Shown here: positions 15,771 to 22,464 of the stretch, piece by piece
Numbering within the stretch: the first letter of the stretch is position 1
How the letters are laid out: every line of letters starts with the position of its first letter
Source of the DNA: Streptomyces carminius
GTDB taxonomy: Bacteria; Actinomycetota; Actinomycetes; Streptomycetales; Streptomycetaceae
Direction of reading: 5' to 3'
NCBI RefSeq assembly: GCF_002794255.1
Contig: NZ_PGGW01000070.1
Span: forward strand, 1 to 47,037
DNA length: 47,037 nt
Program-made: the position numbers and the translations under genes
Notes under the pieces: generated by a model
What the model was told of the DNA's origin: nothing
Seen by the model: only the letters and a program-made list of their open reading frames with translations
The model's database searches: none

Positions 15771-17510
15771 CTAGGAGGCGGTGCAGCCCACCACGCGGGG
15801 CAGGTTCCAGTTGCCGTTGGCCATCACGGTGAAGCCGAAGCCGGTGGAGGCCCCGGCGGCCAGTGTGCCGTTGCCGCTGGGCCGCACGGTCATGTTGCTG
15901 CCGCTGGTGGAGAAGGAGGCGCTCCAGGAGTTCTGGATCGACTGTCCTCCGTTGAGCTGGACGTTCACCGTCCAGTTGCTGATGGAGGTGGAGCCGGCCC
16001 GCACGGTGGCCTGGACGTTGAAGCGGTCGCCCCAGCGCTGCGACTCCTCCAGGGTGGCCGTGCAGGTGGCGTTGCCGGTACCGCCGTTGTTCCCCGCGGT
16101 GGTGCCGCCGTTGGTGCCGCCGTTGGTACCGGCAGTCGTACCACCGTTGTCACCCCCGCCATTGTTCCCGGCGGTGGTGCCGCCGTCGGTACCCGCGGTG
16201 GTGCCGCCGTCGGTACCGGCGGTCGTGCCGCCGGTACCGCCGCCGTCGGTGAGGGTGGGGGTCTGCCAGTTGCGCCACTGGGAGAGGCTGGCGGACTTCT
16301 TGGCGGAGATCCGGAAGACGCCCGGGGCGCTGCCGGTGTTCAGCAGGAACTTCTGGATGCTCTGCTGGATCGGGCCGCGCCACTCGCTGCGGTTGGCGCA
16401 GTGCGTGCCGTCGCTGACGTCGGACCAGTAGCTGATGTTCTGCTGCGCGCCCAGGGCCTTGTAGACCTCCGCGCCGCCCAGCGCCGCCACCGCCCCGGAC
16501 TGGGCACCCAGCCACTCCACGTGCGGGTTGTCCATGATGAGCAGACCGCGCGGCGCGATCATGCCCACCACCTCGTGGGTGTCCACCGGCAGCGAGTTGG
16601 GGTTGCCGGTGTAGGAGCCGAACGCGTCCCCCAGCCAGGGCTGCTCGCCGTAGGCGCTGCTCAGCGGCTGCGCGCCGCTCTCGCGCGCGATGGAGCGGAA
16701 GGCGCCCACCCCGCCGCTGCCGGACTCGATCGGCATGGTCAGCGCGATGCGCTGGTCGAACGCGCCGGCCACGAAGGCGCCCTTGCCGTAGCGCGAGCAG
16801 CCGGTCACCCCGGTGGCGTCGGCCTTGAGCACGCTGCCGCCGGAGGCCTCCAGCACGTCGATGATCCGGCTGACGCCCCAGGCCCAGGCCCCCAGCAGCC
16901 CGGTGCCGCTCTGCGCGCCGTAGATGCTGTAGAACGCCCCGGACTTGTTGTTGCGCCCGGTGCCCTCCTGCCCGACCGCGAAGGGGTCGTAGCTGATGAC
17001 GGCCGCGCCGGAGTTGCGGATGGTGGCGGTGTCCGCGCCGAACCCGCCGTAGACGATCACCGCCGGGTGCGGGCCGGACCCGCTGGGCAGCTGCACACTC
17101 GCCGAGAAACTGGCGGTGCGGCCCTGGTGGCTGACGTTGACGGTGATCCGGGAGGAGGTGACCGTGCCGGTCACACTGTCGGGCTTGGCGGGCTTGTCAC
17201 CGTAGACGGTCCGCTCGGCCAGCTCCCTGATCTCCGCGCGCCGGCACCGCCAGTCCTCCTTGGTGGCCACGCGCGTGCCGTCCATCTTGGTGAACGGGTC
17301 GGGCAGCATCGAGGTGTTGGCCGAACCACCCTGACCCACCCGGCAGTCCGCACCCTCGTCCTCCACCGGGGGATCAGCCAGCACGGCGGCGGATTGGAAG
17401 GATTCAGCGGTGTCCGCCTGTGCACCACCGAGAGTGGTGACGGTCAGGCTCGCGACGGCCACGAAGGCCGCGGCCGCCCATGTCCAGGGCCGATGTCTGT
17501 GGGAGCGCAT
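15771..17510 (-). CDS. Secreted glucuronoyl esterase (CE15) with CBM2
   Basis: A 579-residue secreted enzyme. It has a signal peptide (about 1-32) and a CE15 catalytic domain (about 55-400). A Gly/Thr/Asn-rich linker of repeated GGTTAG units covers 423-479, and a C-terminal carbohydrate-binding module family 2 is bounded by Cys483 and Cys576. In the catalytic domain GCSRYGKG carries the nucleophile Ser239; Glu262 in PIESGSGG and His370 in DGTHC fit the rest of the site. CE15 enzymes cut ester bonds between lignin and glucuronoxylan; CBM2 binds cellulose or xylan. The ATG follows GGAGGT. A CebR-like palindrome at 17695-17708 suggests cello-oligosaccharide induction. Confidence 0.93.
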   Translation of the reverse strand: MRSHRHRPWTWAAAAFVAVASLTVTTLGGAQADTAESFQSAAVLADPPVEDEGADCRVGQGGSANTSMLPDPFTKMDGTRVATKEDWRCRRAEIRELAERTVYGDKPAKPDSVTGTVTSSRITVNVSHQGRTASFSASVQLPSGSGPHPAVIVYGGFGADTATIRNSGAAVISYDPFAVGQEGTGRNNKSGAFYSIYGAQSGTGLLGAWAWGVSRIIDVLEASGGSVLKADATGVTGCSRYGKGAFVAGAFDQRIALTMPIESGSGGVGAFRSIARESGAQPLSSAYGEQPWLGDAFGSYTGNPNSLPVDTHEVVGMIAPRGLLIMDNPHVEWLGAQSGAVAALGGAEVYKALGAQQNISYWSDVSDGTHCANRSEWRGPIQQSIQKFLLNTGSAPGVFRISAKKSASLSQWRNWQTPTLTDGGGTGGTTAGTDGGTTAGTDGGTTAGNNGGGDNGGTTAGTNGGTNGGTTAGNNGGTGNATCTATLEESQRWGDRFNVQATVRAGSTSISNWTVNVQLNGGQSIQNSWSASFSTSGSNMTVRPSGNGTLAAGASTGFGFTVMANGNWNLPRVVGCTAS

Positions 17511-17694
17511 GTGGGGGGACCTCCATCGTGAAGGCGTGCGATCGGCGGGACCGGCCCTCTGCCACGACCGGCAGAAAGCCGTTCACTCGCCGGTGCACAC
17601 CGGTTTGCGGGGGGTGTGCCGAACCGGCGGCGGAGCGGCCGACGCAAGCGCGACGGTGGGGTGTTGCGCGGATCACGGGGTGCCGGACCAAGCT

Positions 17695-17708
17695 CGGGAG
17701 CGCTCCCA
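17695..17708. promoter_or_regulatory. CebR-like operator
   Basis: CGGGAGCGCTCCCA matches the palindromic CebR box TGGGAGCGCTCCCA of Streptomyces cellulolytic genes at 13 of 14 positions. It lies 185 bp upstream of the esterase start on the minus strand. CebR is a LacI-family repressor released by cello-oligosaccharides. The match is read directly from the sequence; use of the site here is inferred. Confidence 0.8.
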
Positions 17709-18037
17709 GGCTAAGAACGGGGTTCCACGCCTGACAACCTGTAGAACAACGGCCGTCCCAGGTTGGCCTTTTTCACACCCCCACCGGCAGTCACAGCACC
17801 CGCCACAGCCGGTCAGAAGAGGGGAAACCGACCTTGCGGCCCGCCCCTCACACCACCACCCGATGGAAATTTCCGGCCACTTTCCGGTACATCGCAGCAA
17901 TTCTTCCGGAACATGTTTCGAGCGAGGCGCGCACCACCGTACCGGCCGAAGCCCCGCGGGGAACCGCCCCGCACCTTTCCCTTCCCCGCCCACAGGGAGG
18001 CGTGCGCGGGGTACGTGCGGGTTGGGTGGGTGCGGGG
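17709..18037. other. Intergenic region with repeated TTCCGG motifs
   Basis: No credible gene. A relatively AT-rich patch at 17863-17931 contains three spaced TTTCCGG/TTCCGG motifs and a GTTTCG. It looks like a promoter or regulatory remnant. Nothing coding begins from it on either strand nearby. Confidence 0.4.
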
Positions 18038-18178
18038 GGCGGGGCCGGTCCGGGGCGACCATTCCGGACGGCATTATTTACGGCCGTGATCGTGTCACGT
18101 TCTGTCGCCCACTCATTGGCCGCAAATAACGCTTGAGTGTCCGGAACGGCCGCCCCTCCCCGTCCCCTCCCGCCGTCC
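18038..18178 (-). repeat. Dispersed hairpin repeat, copy C (compensatory variant)
   Basis: A short-form copy in minus orientation. Its inner stem differs from the other copies on both arms: the left arm has CGTTATTTGCGGCC where copy B has TACGATTTGCGGCC, and the right arm has GGCCGTAAATAATG where copy B has GGCCGTAAATCGTA. Pairing is preserved. It forms an inverted pair with copy D across about 510 bp. Confidence 0.85.
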
Positions 18179-18467
18179 CCCGGCTGCGGACCACATCCCC
18201 CGCACGCCCCGGACCAGGCCCACCCCCGAAACGGCCACCCGGCCACACCCCGGACCGAACCCGTCCCCGGGACGCTCCTCCGACCACACCCCGCATACCT
18301 CCGGACCGAACCCGCTCCCCACAGGGCCACTCCCGGGCCGAGCCCACTCCCGGGATGACCGCCCGGAGCCGATACCGGCCGGCCCGCCGGACGTGCCCGC
18401 AGGTCGCCCCGGTTCTCCCAAGGGGACACCGCCACACACCGGGGACGAGCAGCACCCCGGCCGCCCC

Positions 18468-18635
18468 ACGGTGGCAGTGCGTCCTGGTCGCCCTTTGTGC
18501 ACGGGCGAGTGGTCGGCAGTCCGGCCACGGACGGGATCGTCGCCCCGCCCCACGACGGAAGGTGTGCCTCGGCCGCCCTCACGTGCGGGGGCGAGTGGCC
18601 GGCAGTGCGGCCGCGGGGCGGGGCGTCACCCGACG
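18468..18635. repeat. Diverged ~84-bp tandem duplication between repeat copies C and D
   Basis: Two adjacent units starting near 18468 and 18552 share GGGCGAGTGGNCGGCAGTNC and neighbouring positions, but differ at many others. They lie in the gene-free stretch 18179-18687 between the inverted copies C and D. I see no coding similarity in that stretch on either strand. Confidence 0.6.
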
Positions 18636-18687
18636 TGTACGAACCGGCGGGGGTGGAGGACCACAGGCACGGCGATGATGCACCCGG

Positions 18688-18834
18688 CGACGGCGGGGAG
18701 GGGACGGGGAGGGGCGGCCGTTCCGGACACTCAAGTACGATGTGCGGCCAATGAGCGGGCAAGGAAACGTGGCACGTCAACGGCCGTAAATCGTACCGTC
18801 CGGAATGGCCGCCCCGGACCGGCCCCGACCCCAC
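18688..18834 (+). repeat. Dispersed hairpin repeat, copy D
   Basis: A short-form copy in plus orientation, close to copy B but with one mismatch in the inner stem (GATGTGCGGCC). It ends 34 bp from the stop codon of the minus-strand gene at 18869, so it is antisense to that gene's 3' end. This is the only copy adjacent to a gene end in the antisense sense. Confidence 0.85.
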
Positions 18835-18868
18835 CACCCACCCAACCCGCACCCACCGCACGACACCC

Positions 18869-19147
18869 TCACCCCGCCGCGGGACTGCCTTCCGTGCCCC
18901 TCCCGACACGGCGCAGGGCGAGCAGCCCTCCGACACCGGGCACGAGGGAGTACCAGCGGGCCGCCGGGGCGGCGGCGGTCGTGGCCTGCCAGGCGGCGAT
19001 GACGGTGACCAGATAGGCCATGCCGTGCAGCGGACCCATCAGCGAGCTGACCGGCTCCGCGTGGACGGTGAGCAGGTTGAGCAGCAGGACGGCCAGCGAA
19101 GCGGCCTCGGCGCCGGCGGCGATCCGCAGCATGCGCATCACGTTCAC
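18869..19147 (-). CDS. DUF3817 membrane protein
   Basis: A 92-residue membrane protein with three hydrophobic segments. The arrangement MRMLRIAAGAEAASL, LMGPLHGMAYLV and a C-terminal basic tail fits the DUF3817 family, whose conserved G-P-L/I-H-G motif is present. The start is the GTG at 19147, which overlaps the stop of the DUF2269 gene as GTGA. An ATG two codons later is possible. The function is unknown. The pair is divergent from a PadR regulator. Confidence 0.8.
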   Translation of the reverse strand: MNVMRMLRIAAGAEAASLAVLLLNLLTVHAEPVSSLMGPLHGMAYLVTVIAAWQATTAAAPAARWYSLVPGVGGLLALRRVGRGTEGSPAAG

Positions 19148-19641
19148 GCTCCCGTGGTGGAGCCGGGCCGGACGATCATCAGGACGACGACGATCGCCCA
19201 CAGGATGTTGAAGACGCCGGTGAGCATGGCCAGCCGGGCCGCCGCCGGACGTACCGCCACGCCGGTCCCGCCCCCGTCCCCCGCGCCCTCCACACCCGCC
19301 ACCGGCGCGAGCATCCGCCGCTGCCCGGGCACGATCGCCAGCACCAGCAGAGCAGCGGCGAGCGCGGTCAGCAGCATCGAGACGAGCAGCCAGGCGTCGG
19401 TGAGAACACCGAGCTGCGCGCCCGTGGCGATCCCGAAGACCGGGACGGCGACGCCGACGACGGCGTAACTCCGGCAGATCCGGTGCAGGAGCACGGCGAC
19501 CCCGGCGTCCCGCTCCCCCGAATCCCCGCCCCCGGACGCCGACTGCCGCGCGTAACGCGGGAACAGCGAGGCGGCCACGGCGATCGGCCCGACCACCAGG
19601 ATCGCCGCGAGGACGTGCACGGACAGCAGGAACTTGGTCAT
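19144..19641 (-). CDS. DUF2269-like membrane protein
   Basis: A 165-residue protein with four hydrophobic segments (about 3-24, 58-75, 82-103 and 137-160) and histidine near the first one (LLSVHVLAAILVVGPIAVAA). This is typical of DUF2269/YndJ-like small integral membrane proteins. The ATG at 19641 has GGGAGAG upstream; an upstream ATG at 19683 would place a short polar extension ahead. It is coupled to the DUF3817 gene and divergent from padR across a short promoter region with an inverted repeat. Confidence 0.75.
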   Translation of the reverse strand: MTKFLLSVHVLAAILVVGPIAVAASLFPRYARQSASGGGDSGERDAGVAVLLHRICRSYAVVGVAVPVFGIATGAQLGVLTDAWLLVSMLLTALAAALLVLAIVPGQRRMLAPVAGVEGAGDGGGTGVAVRPAAARLAMLTGVFNILWAIVVVLMIVRPGSTTGA

Positions 19642-19693
19642 CGCGGACTCTCCCGTACCGACGACGAATATGTTGGCTGCCAATAGATACCAC

Positions 19694-19716
19694 GCCTACA
19701 AAACCCTTGTGTAGGC
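19694..19716. promoter_or_regulatory. Candidate PadR operator
   Basis: GCCTACA-N9-TGTAGGC is a perfect 7-bp inverted repeat placed 10 bp before the PadR start codon and 53 bp from the divergent DUF2269 start. PadR-type sites often carry spaced dyads of this kind. One protein bound here could control both directions. Confidence 0.65.
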
Positions 19717-19725
19717 TGCCCACTC

Positions 19726-20073
19726 ATGAAGGCGGACGCGGTACGAGGACACCTGGACGGCCTGCTGCTGGCCGTGCTCGAGCCGGGGCCGCTGCACGGC
19801 TACGCGATCATCACCGCGGTCCAGCAGCGCAGCTCCGGAACGCTCGAACTGCGCACCGGCACGGTCTATCCCGCACTGAACCGGCTGGAGCGGACCGGCC
19901 TGCTGCGCAGCACCTGGGACTCCGTCGGCGAGCGGCGGCGACGCCGCTACGAGCTCACCGACGCCGGACGGCGCGCCCTGGACGGGGAGCGGGCGGCCTG
20001 GCGCGAGTTCACGGCGGCGATCGGCTCCGTACTGAACCCCGCCCCCGTACGACGGGGCCAGGCCACCGCATGA
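19726..20073 (+). CDS. PadR-family transcriptional regulator
   Basis: A 115-residue PadR regulator. The N-terminal winged helix is plain: RGHLDGLLLAVLEPGPLHGY, then TGTVYPALNRLERTGLLR and RRRYELTDAGRRAL. It is of the short PadR type that regulates exporters or membrane proteins. The ATG lies 10 bp after the inverted repeat at 19694-19716, so the transcript leader is probably very short. Its TGA overlaps the next gene's ATG (ATGA), so the two products are co-translated, the usual arrangement for PadR with HAAS-domain partners. Confidence 0.9.
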   Translation: MKADAVRGHLDGLLLAVLEPGPLHGYAIITAVQQRSSGTLELRTGTVYPALNRLERTGLLRSTWDSVGERRRRRYELTDAGRRALDGERAAWREFTAAIGSVLNPAPVRRGQATA

Positions 20074-20738
20074 GGACGGCCGGGGAGATCGAAGACGTCG
20101 AGGAGTACGCCGCCGAGCTGGCGGCGGCCCTGTACGGCCCGGAGCGGGCCCGCGCGCGGCTGGTCGCGGAGTTGCGGGACGGTCTCGCGGACACGGTGAC
20201 GGCGTACGCCGCCGAGGGACTGCCGCACCGGCTCGCCGTCCGGCGGGCCGTGGCCGAGTTCGGCACCGTCGAGGAGGTGGCGCCGTCCTGTCAGCGGGAG
20301 CTGACCGTCGCCCAGGTACGGCACACCGCGCGGGCCGTCGCCCTGACCGCGCCGCTCCTGGCCGCCTGCTGGTGGCTGTTCCTGGTCACCGGCCAGGGGG
20401 GTCAACTGCCGCCCGTGGCGCGGTTCCTTGCTCTGCCCCTGGCCGGGGCCGCCGCCGGGGCCGCACTGCTCGCGGCGACGGCGCTGATCACCACCGGCAC
20501 CCTGGCCCGCCGGCTGCCCGCCCGGCTGTCCGCGGCACGCCGGCTGCCGCTGGCGACCGCGTGGACCGGCACCGCGACCGGCGTGACCCTGGGTCTGTCC
20601 GCGCTCGCGCTCGTCGTGTCCTCACCGCTGACCGCGAACTGGCCGCTGGTGGCGGTCAGCGGCGTCCTCGCCACCGTGTCGCACACCGTGGTGGCGGCCT
20701 CCGCCCGCGCCTGCCGCCGGTGCGTCCGCACCGGGTGA
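20070..20738 (+). CDS. HAAS-type membrane protein partner of PadR
   Basis: A 222-residue protein. Residues about 1-85 form a helical, charged N-terminal domain (EIEDVEEYAAELAAAL, LVAELRDGLADTV, LPHRLAVRRAVAEFGTVEEV) of the HAAS/permease-prefix type. About four membrane segments follow. Such proteins are commonly encoded directly after PadR regulators and are thought to signal between membrane and regulator. It is coupled to padR by ATGA. Repeat copy E starts 14 bp after the stop in the sense direction. Confidence 0.75.
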   Translation: MRTAGEIEDVEEYAAELAAALYGPERARARLVAELRDGLADTVTAYAAEGLPHRLAVRRAVAEFGTVEEVAPSCQRELTVAQVRHTARAVALTAPLLAACWWLFLVTGQGGQLPPVARFLALPLAGAAAGAALLAATALITTGTLARRLPARLSAARRLPLATAWTGTATGVTLGLSALALVVSSPLTANWPLVAVSGVLATVSHTVVAASARACRRCVRTG

Positions 20739-20751
20739 CCGGGCGCAGTCG

Positions 20752-20924
20752 GGGGACGGCGGGAGGGGACGGGGAGGGGCGGCCGTTCCGGACACTCTGG
20801 GGTCCCCCATGCCGAAGGCCAGGGGAGCGATTTGCGGCCAATGAGCGGGCGAGGAAACGTGGCACGGCAACGGCCGTAAATCGTACCGTCCGGAACGGCC
20901 GCCCCGGACCGGCCCCGACCCCAC
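20752..20924 (+). repeat. Dispersed hairpin repeat, copy E (long form)
   Basis: A long-form copy in plus orientation, carrying the extra ~30-bp module (about 20799-20829) shared with copy A. Its right outer arm is GTCCGGAACGGCCGCCCC, so the outer stem is perfectly Watson-Crick here where the other copies show one or two wobbles. It lies 14 bp after the HAAS gene's stop. Confidence 0.85.
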
Positions 20925-20953
20925 CACCCCACAGAAACCGCACCCACCCGCAC

Positions 20954-20976
20954 CCCGGGCACGGGCGCAGCCCGGG
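20954..20976. terminator. Hairpin near the end of the SnoaL-like gene
   Basis: CCCGGGC pairs with GCCCGGG around a 9-nt loop, 6 bp beyond the stop of the minus-strand SnoaL-like gene. A similar hairpin follows repeat copy B (1874-1892), so it may be part of the extended repeat flank. Confidence 0.5.
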
Positions 20977-20981
20977 CCCGC

Positions 20982-21332
20982 TCAGCCGAGGTTGACCTGG
21001 TACGTCTCCAGGCGGCCGACGAGATCGCCGTCGAAGTGGAAGACGTCCGCGAAGCGGAAGTGCAGCACATCGCCGTCCTTCCGCACCGCGCTGCCCCCGC
21101 CGGCGGCGACGACGGTGTCGCCCTCCTCGACCAGGCTGTCGACCGTGATCGTGGGGTGCCCCGTGAAGGCCTCGTTGTCGATCTCGGCGGCGAAGGCCCT
21201 CCTGCCCTGCAGCGTGGTGTAGCCGTACATGTCCCACACCACGTCGTCCGTGAGGCAGGACAGGATCATGTCGTGGTCCCCACGGCGGAACCCTTCGAGG
21301 TACTTCTCGACGACGGCCTTGCGGGTGGACAT
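20982..21332 (-). CDS. SnoaL-like (NTF2-fold) protein
   Basis: A 116-residue single-domain protein of the SnoaL/NTF2-like superfamily. It has VVEKYLEGFRRGDHDMILSC, then CLTDDVVWDMYGY and VFHFDGDLVGRLETYQV, the usual cone-shaped alpha+beta layout. Members bind small ligands, and some are isomerases or cyclases, but many have no known substrate. The ATG at 21332 follows GGAGGCG. There is no neighbour from a biosynthetic cluster, so the role is unassigned. Confidence 0.8.
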   Translation of the reverse strand: MSTRKAVVEKYLEGFRRGDHDMILSCLTDDVVWDMYGYTTLQGRRAFAAEIDNEAFTGHPTITVDSLVEEGDTVVAAGGGSAVRKDGDVLHFRFADVFHFDGDLVGRLETYQVNLG

Positions 21333-21594
21333 ACGGGCGCCTCCGTTCCTGGTCCGGCAGGGCGTGCGAGCGGCCGGACCACTGCTACCACCACCCTCCC
21401 CCACTTCGATCACCACGCGCCGCACAACTCATCGGTTCGGGCGGAGAATTCGCCCCCCGCCCACCGGCGCCTCCCTCGAACACCCGCCTCTTTCGGGTTA
21501 AAGCACACCAGAGACACGGGCGCGGGGAGCTCCGGCGCCCACAATCCATGGACGAGGTCCACCCGGGTGCGCGACGCCCGCTCGACCCCATGCT

Positions 21595-21634
21595 GCGGAC
21601 GGCCCGCCTCCACCCCCCCGGGCGGGCCGTCCGC
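21595..21634. terminator. Terminator after the ABC-2 exporter operon
   Basis: GCGGACGGCCCGCC pairs perfectly over 14 bp with GGCGGGCCGTCCGC around a 12-nt loop, 18 bp beyond the permease stop on the minus strand. The rest of 21333-21594 shows no gene. Confidence 0.75.
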
Positions 21635-21651
21635 ACCTCCTCCTCCGCCTC

Positions 21652-22464
21652 TCAGCGGCCGTCCGCGCCGCGGGCGTGGCGGCGTACGGCGAGCGGGACG
21701 AAGACCGCCAGCAGCAGCACCGACCAGCCGACCGCCGCCACCACGGGATGCGACACCGGCCAGGCGGCGCCCGGGACGTCGTTCGCCGCGGCGGCCTCGC
21801 CGCCGGACAGCTCGCGGCAGGCGGCGGCGACGGCGCTGATCGGGTTCCACTCGGCGACGGCGCGCAGCCAGTCGGTCATCCCGGCGGTCGGGATGTAGGC
21901 GTTGGACAGGAGCTGGACCATGAAGGTGGAGCTGCCGAGCTGCCCGGCCGCCGCCTCGTCGCGGATGACCAGGCCGAGGTGGATGCCCACCCAGACCGTC
22001 GCCAGCCGGAACAGCAGCAGGATGCCGAGCATCCCGGCCAGGGCGCCCGGGCCGCGCTCGGGCCGCCAGCCGACCGCGTAGCCGACCAGCAGCAGCGGCA
22101 GCAGTCCGGCGGCGGTGGTGAGGACGTCGGCGGCGGCCTGTCCGGCGGGGACGGCGGCGCGGCTGATCGGCAGGGTGCGCAGCCGGTCGGTCACCCCGCG
22201 CCCGGCGTCCTGGGCGGCCTGGAGCATGCCGGTGACCAGGCCCCCGGCGGCGGTGACGGCGAACAGGCCCGGCACGAGGTAGGCGCGGTAGTCGGCCCCG
22301 CCGGGGAGGGAGACGGCGGGGCCGAAGACGTACCCGAAGAACAGCAGCAGGGCCAGCGGCATGGCCTGGGTGACGACGAGCAGGCCGGGAGCGCGGCGGG
22401 CACGGGCGAGATGGCGGCCGAGCACCGCGCGGGTGTCGTACGCGGTGTGGGCGAGGGCGGTCAT
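21652..22464 (-). CDS. ABC-2 type exporter permease (DrrB-like)
   Basis: A 270-residue membrane protein with six hydrophobic segments and the ABC2_membrane layout typical of DrrB-like drug exporters. It includes MLQAAQDAGRGVTDRLRTLP (the family's conserved cytoplasmic loop) and AEWNPISAVAAACREL near the end. It overlaps the ATP-binding gene by ATGA at 22461-22464, so the two are translated together and form one exporter. The substrate is unknown. Confidence 0.9.
   Translation of the reverse strand: MTALAHTAYDTRAVLGRHLARARRAPGLLVVTQAMPLALLLFFGYVFGPAVSLPGGADYRAYLVPGLFAVTAAGGLVTGMLQAAQDAGRGVTDRLRTLPISRAAVPAGQAAADVLTTAAGLLPLLLVGYAVGWRPERGPGALAGMLGILLLFRLATVWVGIHLGLVIRDEAAAGQLGSSTFMVQLLSNAYIPTAGMTDWLRAVAEWNPISAVAAACRELSGGEAAAANDVPGAAWPVSHPVVAAVGWSVLLLAVFVPLAVRRHARGADGR

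Noticed and set aside
16080..16250. Tandem short repeats in the esterase gene
   Set aside because: They encode the Gly/Thr-rich linker between the CE15 and CBM2 domains and are explained by it.
15756..17531. Long plus-strand frame opposite the CE15 esterase
   Set aside because: It mirrors the esterase's third-codon bias and has no ribosome site or recognisable domain.
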